A stretch of DNA of 64,000 nt from the NCBI RefSeq assembly GCF_933775445.1, contig NC_065878.1:4734001-4798000 (forward strand), read 5' to 3'. Under the pieces are notes generated by a model, which saw only the letters and a list, made by a program, of their open reading frames with translations, was not told the DNA's origin and made no database searches. The first letter of the stretch is position 1, and every line of letters begins with the position of its first letter. Source of the stretch: Argentina anserina (Eukaryota; Streptophyta; Magnoliopsida; Rosales; Rosaceae). Below are positions 52,584 through 64,000 of the stretch, in pieces. Both the position numbers and the translations under genes were made by a program.

Positions 52584-53230
52584 TTATGGGGAGGGACACG
52601 GCAACTATGTCAAGTTTACAAGTGTTAGTTCTTTACGTTTTCACAAGTTCATACAATTTACAAGTTCTTTTTGCTATTTCAATGATTGAATGATCGATTG
52701 ATTCTAAGTTGTAAATCAAGGTGGACGTGCGGCCTAAGTATAGATGCCTAGACACAAGATCAAGTCTTTGTTTCAGAAGGCCTTTAGCTCAATCAGAGAT
52801 AGTGAACATGGTAGGACTCATTTGTTGAACTACGGAGAGCGAACTCCCTATCGACTCCATCACCGAGATGTATGTCAGTCAGTAGTTCTCTGAGATCCAA
52901 TTTTGGTCCCATGCACCAGAGTAATAAAAGAGCGTGCCCCTTACTCAGCTGGACTTCACCTCATGTGTTAGACAAATCTCCAAGTGTTAATAAAAGCCGC
53001 CCTCGACCTCATGCAAACTCGAGAGCTAGCATGAAGGGTTAAGGCTAATATTAACAAAAGGGACTTTACCTATTCCGTTCGATTTACAACCTACAACAAT
53101 CATTCACTTAAGCACCAAAACAACAACCTAGGTTACATTACTATATGTTACACGAAATAAGAATAAGAATATACAAATGTACAATATAAACAATGAATTC
53201 GTAGTAAAAGTTAGGGATCCATCTCTAATG
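52584..53230 (-). other. Leader between PBS and gag of the young element
   Basis: Untranslated leader; no frame of note. It should contain packaging and dimerisation signals, but none can be defined by eye. Confidence 0.6.
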
Positions 53231-53250
53231 GATCCCCGGCAACGGCGCCA
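53231..53250 (-). other. Primer-binding site for tRNA-Asp
   Basis: The plus strand reads GATCCCCGGCAACGGCGCCA, identical over 20 nt to the 3' end of plant tRNA-Asp(GUC) including CCA. So the element's minus-strand RNA pairs with that tRNA. It lies two bases inside the 5' LTR edge. Confidence 0.9.
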
Positions 53251-53252
53251 TT

Positions 53253-54822
53253 TGATGATTGCTCGATTACTCGACATCAATATTTAACCCTGAACACATC
53301 ATAGTAGTATAAAGTAAGAGGGTATCGTTCACAAACCGGGGATCCAGCCAGGGCTTAGGATCACAGTACTTACACGAATTCATAAAGATATAAAAGGTTG
53401 ATATAGATTTTGGATTGAATCATAAAAACAGTAAATAAAACCTAAACTAATATATACATGTGATCAACCAACCAACACATAAACAATCACCAAAACATCT
53501 CATACAAAGGAAATCGAACCAAGCTCTATGTCTTTCTTCTAGCATCATGCCGAGACCATATATTGAACAACTAAGGTTGGATCATGCAATCTAAGTTCCA
53601 AATCAGTAACCTATATGCATAGACACTTAACACATTCAAGTCTTGCCACTCGGCTTCATTGAAATCTAACATGTTCATCTTACCACATAATCCCAAAGCC
53701 ATGCATATCGAATTCATTAAGTATGTCACCTACTTAACCCCCAATCATGCAATTTCGAAAATCATATAGAAAAGAATAAACATATTCATAGCATAAGTCT
53801 TTAATCCAACAACCTAAATATCATGCTACAATCGTACACATAACACTTCGAAATCAAAATTGATCAAGAACAAGGTTCGGCAGAAACCAAAAACAGAAAT
53901 TCCATAAAACCAAAACATAATTTCGAATCCTTTATATAAATTGAATCAAGTAGCTATTTCATAGACAAAATTGATACAAGATTACTCTAAACAAATCGCA
54001 ACTCATCCAAAAACAAGAATAAAACCAAAAACCGAATTGAAATAAAGAGAGAATCATGGTTACACTTTATCAATCAATCGATCCTACAAGGTGTAGCCAA
54101 GACTTCTATGGATGAAACCTCTTCTCAATCGTGCTTCAAGGCTATAGATAAAGGTGGAGAATGGTGGAATCGGTTTTAGGATTTCTTGGAGGGATGAAGG
54201 ATGAATTCGGCAGAGCTATGGCTGTGTTTGTGTATAGGCTGATGATCCTTCTGAATGGAGAGGCCGGCCTCTATATATAGAGGTCTAGGAAGCCTTCTTG
54301 CCGTGCCATAAGGAAATAGAATCCAATTGGGAAACTGAAATCCTCTTTGTTATGGATTTGATTTATGTACTCCATATCCAACTTGATGTAGGAAACCAAG
54401 TCCAACAGGGAGAACTCTAAAGGCAGCTCGGCAACAATCTTGGTCCAACTAGGAGTAGCTAGGCCGGCCTCCTCTTCTCCTTCTTCAACTCGAATATGAT
54501 TTCCTTGTTCAACTAGGAATGCATCTCGGCAACTCTTCTTTCTTTCCAAATATGATTTGTCTTTCCTGAAAAGAATTCGTCGATTATGGAATAGGAAAGA
54601 ATGAAAATAGGAAAGTAGAGTCCTAGTCGAGTAAGGAATCCTAGCTCAATCAGGAGTTCTAACACTTAGCACAATTTCATCATCAAATGATCTCAATTCG
54701 AAATAGCTCTACCTAGAACAAACATATGACAAATATGAACCTAAAGCAACTAAATAGGAAGTAACAAAGCATAAGAATAGGGCATATATACATTAAGAAC
54801 GTCACACTTTGTGCTCCTATCA
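53253..54822 (-). repeat. 5' LTR of young Athila-like element (1570 bp)
   Basis: Differences from the 3' LTR seen by eye: AGTACTTAC for AGTATTTAC near 53369, CATCCAAAAACAAG for CATCCAAGAACAAG near 54011, and GATTATGG for GATTAAGG near 54588. TATA-like CTATATATAG at 54271-54280, bordered by the palindrome GAGGCCGGCCTC. Confidence 0.95.
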
Positions 54823-54959
54823 AACAATTATACATCAAATTGCTTTGTAGTTTACTTGCACCAACATGTGTCCTGGTAGCACAATGCATAGATAGTAGAG
54901 AAGTGCTCTGATTTATGCTGAGATTTCAGAATTTTGACCTCTCCCAGCACTTAATTTAT

Positions 54960-57900
54960 GAGTGGCGGCCCCGGGCTGGCCGGGTCGGGTATTTTCAAAA
55001 ATATGAATATCTAATTCCGCCCACCTAAAGCGGGCTTTGCAGGCCGGGTCTTGCGGGCTTCTATTAGAAAAAAACATAATACTATAATTTAAGGGTTTGA
55101 AACAATAGAAGAGTTATTAGAAAACATTTTTTTAAAAAGTCACAAATAAATTCTAGTTTCGAAATATTGTCGATCAACACCAATAGATGTGATCGATATA
55201 TATTTAGGGACACTGTAAAAATTTCATCCGTTTTGAATATGGTTTGACCGTCGGTACCTACGGTTAACAAAAAAAAGCGTTTTGACATAATAAAACCTCA
55301 TTGATCGGGGCTTTGCCAAATGGGTTTCCTCGTTGCGAGCACGCACGATCGGTGACAAAAATTAGGTGATTTCAAATATGTAAACAGCTTTCTGCATTCG
55401 CATCTTGGTAATGGGTTCCTCTTAGGGCATTTTAATGTTGTTTTTTGTTTACCCGAAATTCCGACGGTCAAACGAGGTCCGAATTGGATAAAATTTTAAA
55501 ATGGTCACTAAATATATATACCGATCACATCGGATGGTGTCGATCGATTCTGAGAAGATTCCTTCATAATGCAATAGTTTTATTATAAACCTAATATAAA
55601 GGTTATGATATATTAGTGGAAAACTTCGGTGATCGATAACTCCAGTTCAAAATAGTGTCGATCACACCAGCAGATGTGATTGGTATATATATTTAGGGAA
55701 CCCATAAAAATTTCGTCCATTTTGGACATGATTTGACCATTCGTACCAACGGTCAACTAAAAAAGAAGTGTTTTGACATATTGAACATCATTAACAGGGG
55801 CTTTGCCAAATGGATTTCTTCAGTGCGACCGCGCACGATAGGTAACAAAAATTAGATGATTTCAGATATACAAACGGCTTTCGGCATTAGCATATTTGTA
55901 ATTGGTCCTCCTTTAGGACATATTGGTGGTTTTTTCGATTTACCGAACATTCCGACGGTTAAACGAGGTCCGAATTGGATGAAATTTTTACTGGGTGACT
56001 AAATATATATACCAATCACTTCGGCTGGCATCGATCAATCCCGAGAACTTTCCTTCATATAGTCACTTCATAATGCGATAGTTTTATTCTAAATTTAATA
56101 TAAAGGTTATGATACATTAGTGGAGATATGGCTCATCAACGGACCGGGCCTTAATAAATTTAAATAAGTGGCGGGCCGGGCCGAGTCGGATATTTTCAAA
56201 AATACAAAGATCCAAGCCCGCCCACCTAAGGCAGGCCTTGCGGGCTTTTGCGGGCCGGGCCGGGTCGGGCCTTGTAGACTTTTACGGGCCGGGCCTTACG
56301 GGCTTGTATTAGAAAAACAATATAATACTCTAATTTAAGGGTTTGAAACAATAAAAGAATTATTAGAAAACATTCTAAAACAAAAATTACAAATAAATTA
56401 TAGTTTCGAAATATTGTCGATCGACACCAATAGATGTGATCGATATATATTTAGGGACCATGTAAAAATTTCATCCAATTCGGATCTCGTTTAACCGTCG
56501 GAATTTTCGGTCAACAAAAAAAAGAGGCGTTTTCACATAATAAAATCGCATTGACCGGGGCTTTGCCAAATGGTTTTCTCATTGCGACAACGCACGATCG
56601 GTGAAAAAAATTAGGTGATTTCAAATATGTAAACAAATTTCCACATTCGCATCTTGGTAATTGGTCCCCCCTTAAGGGCATATTAGTGTTGTTTTTGGTT
56701 TACCGGAAATTCCAACGGTTAAACGAGGTCTGAATTGGATGAAATTTTAAAATGATCATTAAATATATATATTAATCACATCGGATGGTGTCGATCGATT
56801 CCGAGAATTTTCCTTCATATAGTCGCTTCATAATATGATAGTTTTATTATAAACCTAATATAAGGTTATAATACATTAGTGGACACTTCGGCGATCGACA
56901 ACTCAAATTCAAAATATGATCAATCGACACCAGTAGATGTGATCGTTATATATATTTAGGGAACCCGTAAAGATTTCATCCGTTTTGGACATGGTTTGAC
57001 CGTTCGTACCATCGGTCAACTAAAAAAGAGGCGTTTTGACATATTTAAACCTCATTGACCGGGGCTTTGCCAAATAGATTTCTTCAGTTCGACCGCGCAC
57101 GATAGGTAACAAAAATTAGGTGATTTCATATATGCAAACGGCTTTCAGCATTCGCATATTTGTAATAGGCCCTCCATTAGGGCACAATAGTGGTGTTTTC
57201 AATTTACCAAAAATTCCGACGGTCAAACGAAGTCCAAATTGGATGAAATTTTTACAGGGTCACAAAATATATATACCAATCACACCGGCTGGTGTCGATC
57301 GATCCCGAAAAGTTTCTTTCATATAGTCGCTTCATAATGCGTTAGTTTTAATATAAGCCTAATATAAAAGGTTATAGTACATTAGTAGACGCTTCGGCGA
57401 TCAATAACTCTAGTTCGAAATATGATCGATCGACACCAGTAGATGTGATCGGTATATATATTTAGGGAACCTGTAAACATTTCGTCCGTTTTGGATATTG
57501 TTTGATCGTCCGTACCTACGGTCAATAAAGAAAAATGCGTTTTGACATATTAAAATCCTCATTGACCGGGGCTTTGCCAAATTGGTTTCCTTGGTGCGAC
57601 CACACACAATCGGTGACAAAAATTAGGTAATTTCAGATATGCAAACGACTTTTGGTGTTCACATTTTGGTAATGGGTCTTTCCTTATGACATATTATTGT
57701 TGTTTTCGGTTTACAGGAAATTCCGACGGTAAAACGAGTTCTAAATTGGATGAAATTTTTACAGGGTCACTAAATATATATACCGATCATATCTACTGGT
57801 ATCGATCGATCCCAATAAGTTTCCTTAATATAGTTGCTTCATAATGGAATAGTTTTATTCTAAACCTAATAAAATATGTATGTATAATATTTTATTATTT

Positions 57901-60715
57901 GACGGGCTTTTACGGGCCGGGCATTGCGGGCTTTTGGCGGGCCGGGCCGGGTTTCACACCTCTAATTTAAGCCCGGCCCTCTACCCACGGAAGCGGGCTT
58001 TGGCGGGCTTTCTCGCGGGCTGGGCCGGGTAAAAGCCCGTCGGGCTTGCGGGCCTCCGTGGGCTAAATGATGAGGCCTAAGTGGAGACTTACGCAATCGC
58101 CCACTCCAGTTTGAAAGATAGAGGATCTACACTAGCAGTTGTGATCGGTATATATATTTAGGAACCCTGTAAAAATTTCGTCCGTTTTGGACATGGTTTG
58201 ATCGTTCATACCTACGGTCAACCAAAAAAGAGGCGTTTTGACATATTGAAACCCCATTGACTGGGGTATTGCTAAATGAGTTTTCTCAGTGCGACCATGC
58301 AGGATAGGTAACAAAAATTAGGTGATTTCAGATATGTAAACGGCTTTCGGCGTTCGCATCTTTGTAATTGGTCCTCCTTTAGGGCATATTAGTAGCGTTT
58401 CCGGTTTACCGGAAATTCTGACGGTAAAACAAGGTCTGAATTGGATGAAATTTTTACAGGGTCACTAAATATATATACCGATTACATTGGCTGGTGTCGA
58501 TCGATCCCGAGACATAGTGTGACGTTCTTAATGTATATATGCCATATTTTTATGTTTTGTTACTTCTTATTTAGTTGTTTTAGGTTCATATTTGTCATTT
58601 GTATGTTTTAGTAGAGCTATGTCGAATTTGGATGAATTGATGATGAAATTGTGCTAAGTGTTAGAAATCCTTATTAAGCTAGGATTCCTTACTCGACTAG
58701 GACTATACTTTCCTATTCCTTAATCGTCGAATTCTTTTCAGGAAAGACAAATCATATTTGGACAAGGAGTAGTGATGCATTCCTAGTGAGACAAGGAAGT
58801 CATGTCCAAGTTGTAAGAGGAGAAGAGAGGCCGGCCTAGCGATTTCTAGTTGAAGGAGGATAGATGCCGTGCAGCCTATATGTTTCCCTATTGGATTTGG
58901 TTTCCTACATCAAGTTGAATTTGGAGTACATGAATCAAAGTCCATATCAAAGACGATTTCAGCTTTCCAATCCAATTCTATCTCCTAAATGGGATGGCAT
59001 GAAAGGTTTATTGTCTCCTATATATAGAGGCCGGCCTCACCATTCAATCATCATTAACCTTGCACACAAGCACAAGCCATAGCTCTGCTGAATCAGTCCC
59101 TCATCCACCAAGAATCCTAAAAACCGAAATTCATCATTCTCGATCCTTTGGATCCGACGCAAGTAGCCTAGGATCTTCGTTTTCTTAGAATAAACCCCGT
59201 AGGAATATTTCAAAGTGTAACTCTATAATCTTCATGTTTTATTTCGGTTTTCTATGTTCTTGTTCTTGGATGATTTCTGTTTTTGCTTTGTTGAAGTTTA
59301 TTTCGATCTTGTCTATGAGATAGTTGTGACTTTCGAATTGTGTAATGATATGAAGATTTCGATATCTATTCAATGTTTTTAAATTTTATGCCGTGAGTTC
59401 TTGTTCATGTTCTTGATTAATTTTCGGTGTGTTCTTATATTGCATGTGTGATTAAGACAAGTAGTTGATGTTGCATATGTTAATCATTCAAAGTTAGTAA
59501 CGATTTTGATACAAGTAGTTGATTAGTTGTTTATTCTTTGTTAGTCCACCGATTTTGATCCTAAGTTCGACATTGGATAGGTGCTTAAACATGTTGATTT
59601 TTTTATGTGATACGTAATTGCATTATGAATTGGTATGTTAGATTTCGTTGCAAGACAAGTAGTTGAGCTGAATGTATCCATGTATTAGGAACCAAGTAGG
59701 AACTTGATGCATGATTGAACTTAAGTTGAACCTTGATACCTACGGAATGAACATGATTGAGAATAGATTTCAATGGCTTTGTTCTTACATGATTTGTTTG
59801 GTGATTGCTTATGTGTTGGTTAGTTGATCACATGTATATATTAGTTTAGACTTTATTTTCTGTTTTTGATCCGAAACTTATATCTCAAACCCTTTCATAT
59901 CTATGTGAATTCATGTTAAATGTTTGTGATTCTATGCCCTAGTTGGATCCCCGGTTTGTGAACGATACCCTCTTGCTTTATACTACTTACGATGCTTTCA
60001 TGGTTAAATATTGATGTCGAGTAATCAAGTCCATCACCGAGAAGTTTCCTTCAAATAGTCGCTTCATAATGCGATAGTTTTATTATAAACCTAATATAAA
60101 AGTTATGATACATTAGTGGACACTTCGGCGATCGATAACTCTAGTTCGAAATATGGTCGATCGACACCAGTAGATGTAATCAGTATATATATTTAGGGAA
60201 ATGGTAAAAATTTTGTCCGTTTTGACATGGTTTGACCGTCTGTACCTACGGTTAACCAAAAAAGAGGCGTTTTGACATATTAAAATCTCCATTGACCGGG
60301 ACTTTGCCAAATGGGTTTCCTTGGTGCGACCACACATAATTGATGATAAAAATTAGTTGATTTCAGATATGCAAACGGCTTTTGGTGTTCGCATTTTGGT
60401 AATGGGTATTCTTTTATGGCATATTAGTGTTGTATTCGGTTTACCGGTAAATCTGACTGTCAAACGAGGTCCGAATTGGATGAAATTTTTACAAGGTCAC
60501 TAGATATATAAACCGATTATATCGGCTAGTGTCGATCGATCCTAAGAAGTTTCCTTGATATAGTTACTTCATAATGCAATAATTTTATTCTAAACCTAAT
60601 AAAATATGTATGTATAATATTTTATTATTTGGCGGGCTTTCTCGCGGGCCGGACCAGGTAAAAGCCTATCGGGCTAGCGGGCCTCCGCGGGCTAAATGAT
60701 GAGGCCTAATATTAG
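54960..60715. repeat. Array of about 505-bp units with internal inverted arms and GC-rich borders
   Basis: The landmark TTTGCCAAATGG (or a variant) occurs near 55314, 55800, 56560, 57065, 57572, 58262 and 60299. Spacings are about 486, 760, 505, 507, 690 and 2037; subtracting GC-rich blocks or the inserted LTR brings all to about 500. Each unit has arm A (GATCGATCGACACCAGTAGA ... ATTTCGTCCGTTTTGGA) and arm B, which is its reverse complement over about 85-90 bp, 200 bp apart. GC-rich blocks occur at 54960-55075, 56140-56315, 57895-58080 and 60630-60715. The block at 57950 includes TTTCACACCTCTA, which resembles a hAT terminus. No coding frame. Confidence 0.8.
58513..60037 (+). repeat. Old solo LTR of the Athila-like family
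   Basis: It begins CATAGTGTGACGTTCTTAATG and ends TCGAGTAATCAAGTCCATCAC, clear variants of the young LTR termini, in plus orientation. CGAGA flanks it at 58508-58512 and 60038-60042, and the array sequence continues across (GATCCCGAGA then AGTTTCC). TATA-like CTATATATAG at 59018-59027 with GAGGCCGGCCTC next to it is conserved. No internal region is present, so it arose by LTR-LTR recombination. Confidence 0.85.
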
Positions 60716-62496
60716 ACCAAGTACCCCAGTTATATAATTTTGAGAAAATTAGAGATAGACCCAATATTGGAGCCCCTCATTGAAATTAAATCCACACCTA
60801 AATGTTTTTTAAATCTACACCCAATTTTTTTTTATACAAGTCTATTTTCCTTTTGATCATTTTGGTTTGCTTAATCTTAGCATCTATTTATAAATTTTCA
60901 TTTTACATGTCTAATTCAAACATTCCATTAATTTTTCATTACATTAAATTGTTGAAAGATTTGATTTCAAATTTTCTTTGAGAAAAACTTATTTATATAG
61001 CTAATATCAAAGTTTTAAAATACAAACACTATTCTAACTTTTATACATCCAATGAGAGAATTCCAAACTAGCTTGTTGTGTATTTGTATCATTCGTTTGT
61101 TTCAATTTTTGAATCTACCAATAAGGTATGTATGTCGTTATCCATACAATCTGTATGTATATATGTTTTCTCAAATAGTTTCTTTTTGTATCATGAGCTT
61201 TTGTATGGTAAGCCTTAATTTTTCTAGGTTTCAACATTTTTTTTACACTACTGATATGATGTAGAATAGATGTCACAAAGAATTTAAGAGCAAATAGACC
61301 GACGCAAGAAAGGGAATGCCGGTATTGTTCATGTTTAGGCTACGAGCTCAAAATAGGGCGAATGATATCTTTTCAGAAAGAGAATGGCGATAGAAACCAA
61401 ACGACGTGTGTGCTTTTTCAGGCATCCAACGTCGTTTAGGCCCTCAAAACAGTTTTAGTGTTTTCCGAATTTATTTTGGAATTTATTTGTTTTAGATTTT
61501 ATTTTATTTTAACCCATAGGCTTGATTAGGCTTTTGTTAGCGCCCTAGGGTTTCATTTTAGTACTTAAGCCACCTCTTGTGGCCGTATGAGACATTTTTT
61601 ATATTTTAAAACTTTTGAGTTCTCTTAATTTTCATAGTGGATTCCAGAACTTCTCGTGGATTTAAGAAACCCTAGTCTTGTGGATTCAAGGCTATCGTTA
61701 GTGGATTCTAACGGATTAGTTACGCTGTATTATGATACCTAATAGATAGAAACATGCATATCAATATAAATTTCAAATTCAACTTATGAAAGAGATGTTT
61801 GGAATGATAGAATACATAACAAACAGGTTTATGTAAAAAATCCTAGAAAACATGTAAACATCCATATAGATACATACTTAATCATTAGGTTATAATTAAA
61901 AAAAACCTACTTTATAGGAAAAAAACTTATATCTCTACCTCAAACGTAGGTTGCATTGTTGTTCATATGAAATCTACCTATGAAATAGAATGTTTAAATT
62001 ATTTAAAAAAATGGAAAGTTTGTATCACCATGAAGTGATTTTGATATTGAATTGATTTAAATTTGAAAAGCTTATGAAATTTAAATATGTAATTAAGGAA
62101 TGTTCTATTATTTCTAAATTTATGATGACTAAAAGAAAAATTGCAATTATTAAGGGACTATGAAAATATATAATTAAGGTAGTATATGAGAGTATAATTT
62201 GTTGATTGACTAATCAGTTTTTAATAATGACATTTTGTAATTTAGATTAAAGAGAATGACAATAATTCGGTGTATAATAAAGAAAAAACTAAGTGAGTTT
62301 CTCTTAAAAAAGCTTTTAAAAATTGGGTGTATAATGAAATACCGCATTTTGGTTAACTTGGACCAACACAAAGTGCAAATTGATATATTTCCATCTATCT
62401 AGTGAAAATGCGTACCGGAATGGTGTAACAATATCAGTTGGGCAATGTTTTGAGTAGTAAGATGAGAACTCTGATTATCGTTACCTATAACGTTTC
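60716..62496. other. AT-rich region; possible LTR relic at 61280-61740
   Basis: No gene recognised. 61280-61740 is less AT-rich and reads like a decayed LTR or leader (TTAGCGCCCTAGGGTTTC, repeated GTGGATTC words), but no partner copy or terminus was found. The rest is low-complexity AT. Confidence 0.35.
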
Positions 62497-62585
62497 AGGA
62501 ACTTCATCAAATAAATACACCACGCAGTACTTCTGGTGTAGGTAAAGAAGAGTCCATCAACTTTGCTAAGGTTATTTTGAAGGCA
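62497..62585 (-). pseudogene. Fragment of a second germin-like gene
   Basis: TTTCAGGAACTTCATCAAAT and, 50 bp on, GTCCATCAACTTTG parallel 42117-42182 of the germin-like gene (TTTCAGGAACTCCATCAAAT, TTCCATCAACTTTG) with the same order and nearly the same spacing. It covers the segment between the N-terminal strand and the FKVTKA motif, in the same (minus) orientation. Nothing else of the gene was found around it. Confidence 0.6.
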
Positions 62586-63476
62586 GCCAAGGAAAGTACT
62601 AATATGATTACTGTATTGGGAAACATCTTAAGGCCATGGTAGATTACTCGGCTGCTACTGTTGATGCTGGTGATGGTAGTCGGTATCTGGTTAGGTATCG
62701 ATATATAAACCCTAAATTTCTGGGAGCTGATGAGTTTCTACTTTCTACTTTCTAGTTAACCGCCATTGTCCGAACCAATCAAGATGAGTTTCAGGTTCGA
62801 AATGTTCTATGTTCTAATCTACACGCTCTTATATTGGTTCAACACATTAATAACAGACCGGATCCCACACTTCAGTACAAGATAAGTTTTCAGCTCTTGG
62901 AAGGATTAACTAGTGTCTTTAGAAAGATTTGTGAGGGAAATCAATTTTACAAAAGATCAAAATCCCAATTCAAATTCTGAGCATCGTCAAACCAATTGCT
63001 TCCCAGATGTGAATTGCTTACATTAGTACAATATCTCTTATTACATAAACTGCAAGAATCCAAGTTCATTTTTACAAGTAACTTTCAAACATTGCAGAAT
63101 TAAACAGAAATGATTTCTTTTTAAGGCTTAAGTGGGATAGTCATAGTAGCAAAACTTTCTCTATAAAATTGAACTCAGATTACACCAAACAAGCTATCTA
63201 TGCCTATTGAGCGACTGACTTCTCTTCTAAATTCTAATGTACAACAACACTGAAACAATCATCCTTTGTTCAAATCAACCACCATTTTAGCAATGATAAA
63301 AATAATAAAAAGAAATAGAATAAAATTAAGAAAGATACTATCTAAGGGGATGATATTAAAGAAACCTTACTACTCTCATTCTATTGGTGGAAATCACGAA
63401 AATTGGATACAAAGGAGGAGAAACCGTTCATTCCTAGTTCCTTCTTTCCTTTAATATTATGTCAGTCCTCTGCGCT
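62586..63476. other. Downstream region of HEMC; no gene seen
   Basis: AT-rich. The right part should hold the HEMC 3' UTR. A Lys/Arg-rich ORF near 63266 is probably chance. Confidence 0.4.
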
Positions 63477-63949
<473 letters not shown>

Positions 63950-64000
63950 TTATAATTTTGTATGGATCTGACCGGTCAATATATTCCTCCTTTGACATAA

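Larger units (their letters stand above)
43531..54822 (-). mobile_element. Complete Athila-like Ty3/gypsy retrotransposon, 11.3 kb
   Basis: Two 1570-bp LTRs, a 5-bp target duplication AACAA (43526-43530, 54823-54827), a 20-nt primer-binding site for tRNA-Asp, an uninterrupted gag-pol frame (52583-46923) and a polypurine tract next to the 3' LTR. Athila/Tat placement rests on the tRNA-Asp primer, the protease DLGAS motif and the absence of a chromodomain at the pol end. The 1.8 kb between pol and the 3' LTR contains no long frame, so an envelope-like ORF is absent. Near-identical LTRs and an open frame imply a recent insertion, perhaps still able to move. Confidence 0.93.

Noticed and set aside
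44549..54549. A 92-codon ORF present twice (44549-44827 and 54271-54549)
   Set aside because: Each copy lies within an LTR, overlaps the LTR's TATA-like box and has no domain; the identity only reflects the identical LTRs.
61052..61264. 70-codon ORF rich in Cys, Ile and Phe
   Set aside because: Lies in AT-rich intergenic DNA and shows no family features.

Overview
This is nuclear DNA from a flowering plant, almost certainly a eudicot. It has GT-AG introns in plant-type genes (NCA1, an apoplastic subtilase, a germin-like protein, plastid porphobilinogen deaminase), low gene density and many plant LTR retrotransposons. A Rosaceae origin would fit, but the sequence alone does not let me name a species.

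Layout. 1-9.0 kb holds an LTR fragment, two adjacent MITE-like DNA transposons (hAT-type 1968-2498, PIF/Harbinger-type 2515-3370) and a decayed Ty3/gypsy element (3445-9008) whose gag is itself interrupted. 9.6-18.6 kb holds an orphan first exon of an NRT1/PTR (NPF) transporter, then a decayed Ty1/copia element. That copia is split by a probable solo LTR of a Ty3 element (11251-16295), which is itself split by an Athila-like LTR and leader (13199-about 15820), so nesting is three deep. 18.9-20.0 kb is a B3-domain/AT-hook gene (minus) with a frameshift. 20.8-22.9 kb is a large inverted repeat made of two MITE copies. 22.97-26.77 kb is a 5'-truncated LINE with target-site duplication, interrupted by a 2.46-kb non-autonomous hAT element with an 8-bp duplication. 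27.0-27.7 kb is a retroelement gag relic.

The gene-bearing part is 28.7-42.3 kb: NCA1 (RING plus TPR, plus strand, 7 exons; a catalase-activity chaperone), a complete SBT5.2/CRSP-like subtilase (plus strand, 11 exons, 768 aa) and a germin-like gene (minus) killed by one in-frame stop inside its second cupin motif. A second, much shorter germin-like relic lies at 62.5 kb. The window ends with the last two exons of porphobilinogen deaminase (HEMC, minus). No operon-like cooperation is expected; these are independent genes.

43.5-54.8 kb is a complete, very young Athila-like Ty3 element (minus) with an intact 1886-codon gag-pol frame, a 20-nt tRNA-Asp primer-binding site, nearly identical 1570-bp LTRs and a 5-bp duplication. 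Next to it, 54.96-60.72 kb is the strangest part of the window. It is an array of about seven units of roughly 505 bp, each containing long inverted arms, punctuated by GC-rich GGCCGGGCC blocks that look like hAT-type element ends, with an old solo LTR of the Athila-like family inserted in it.

All domain calls rest on reading the translation and on remembered family motifs; no database search or alignment program was run. Percent identities are by-eye counts.
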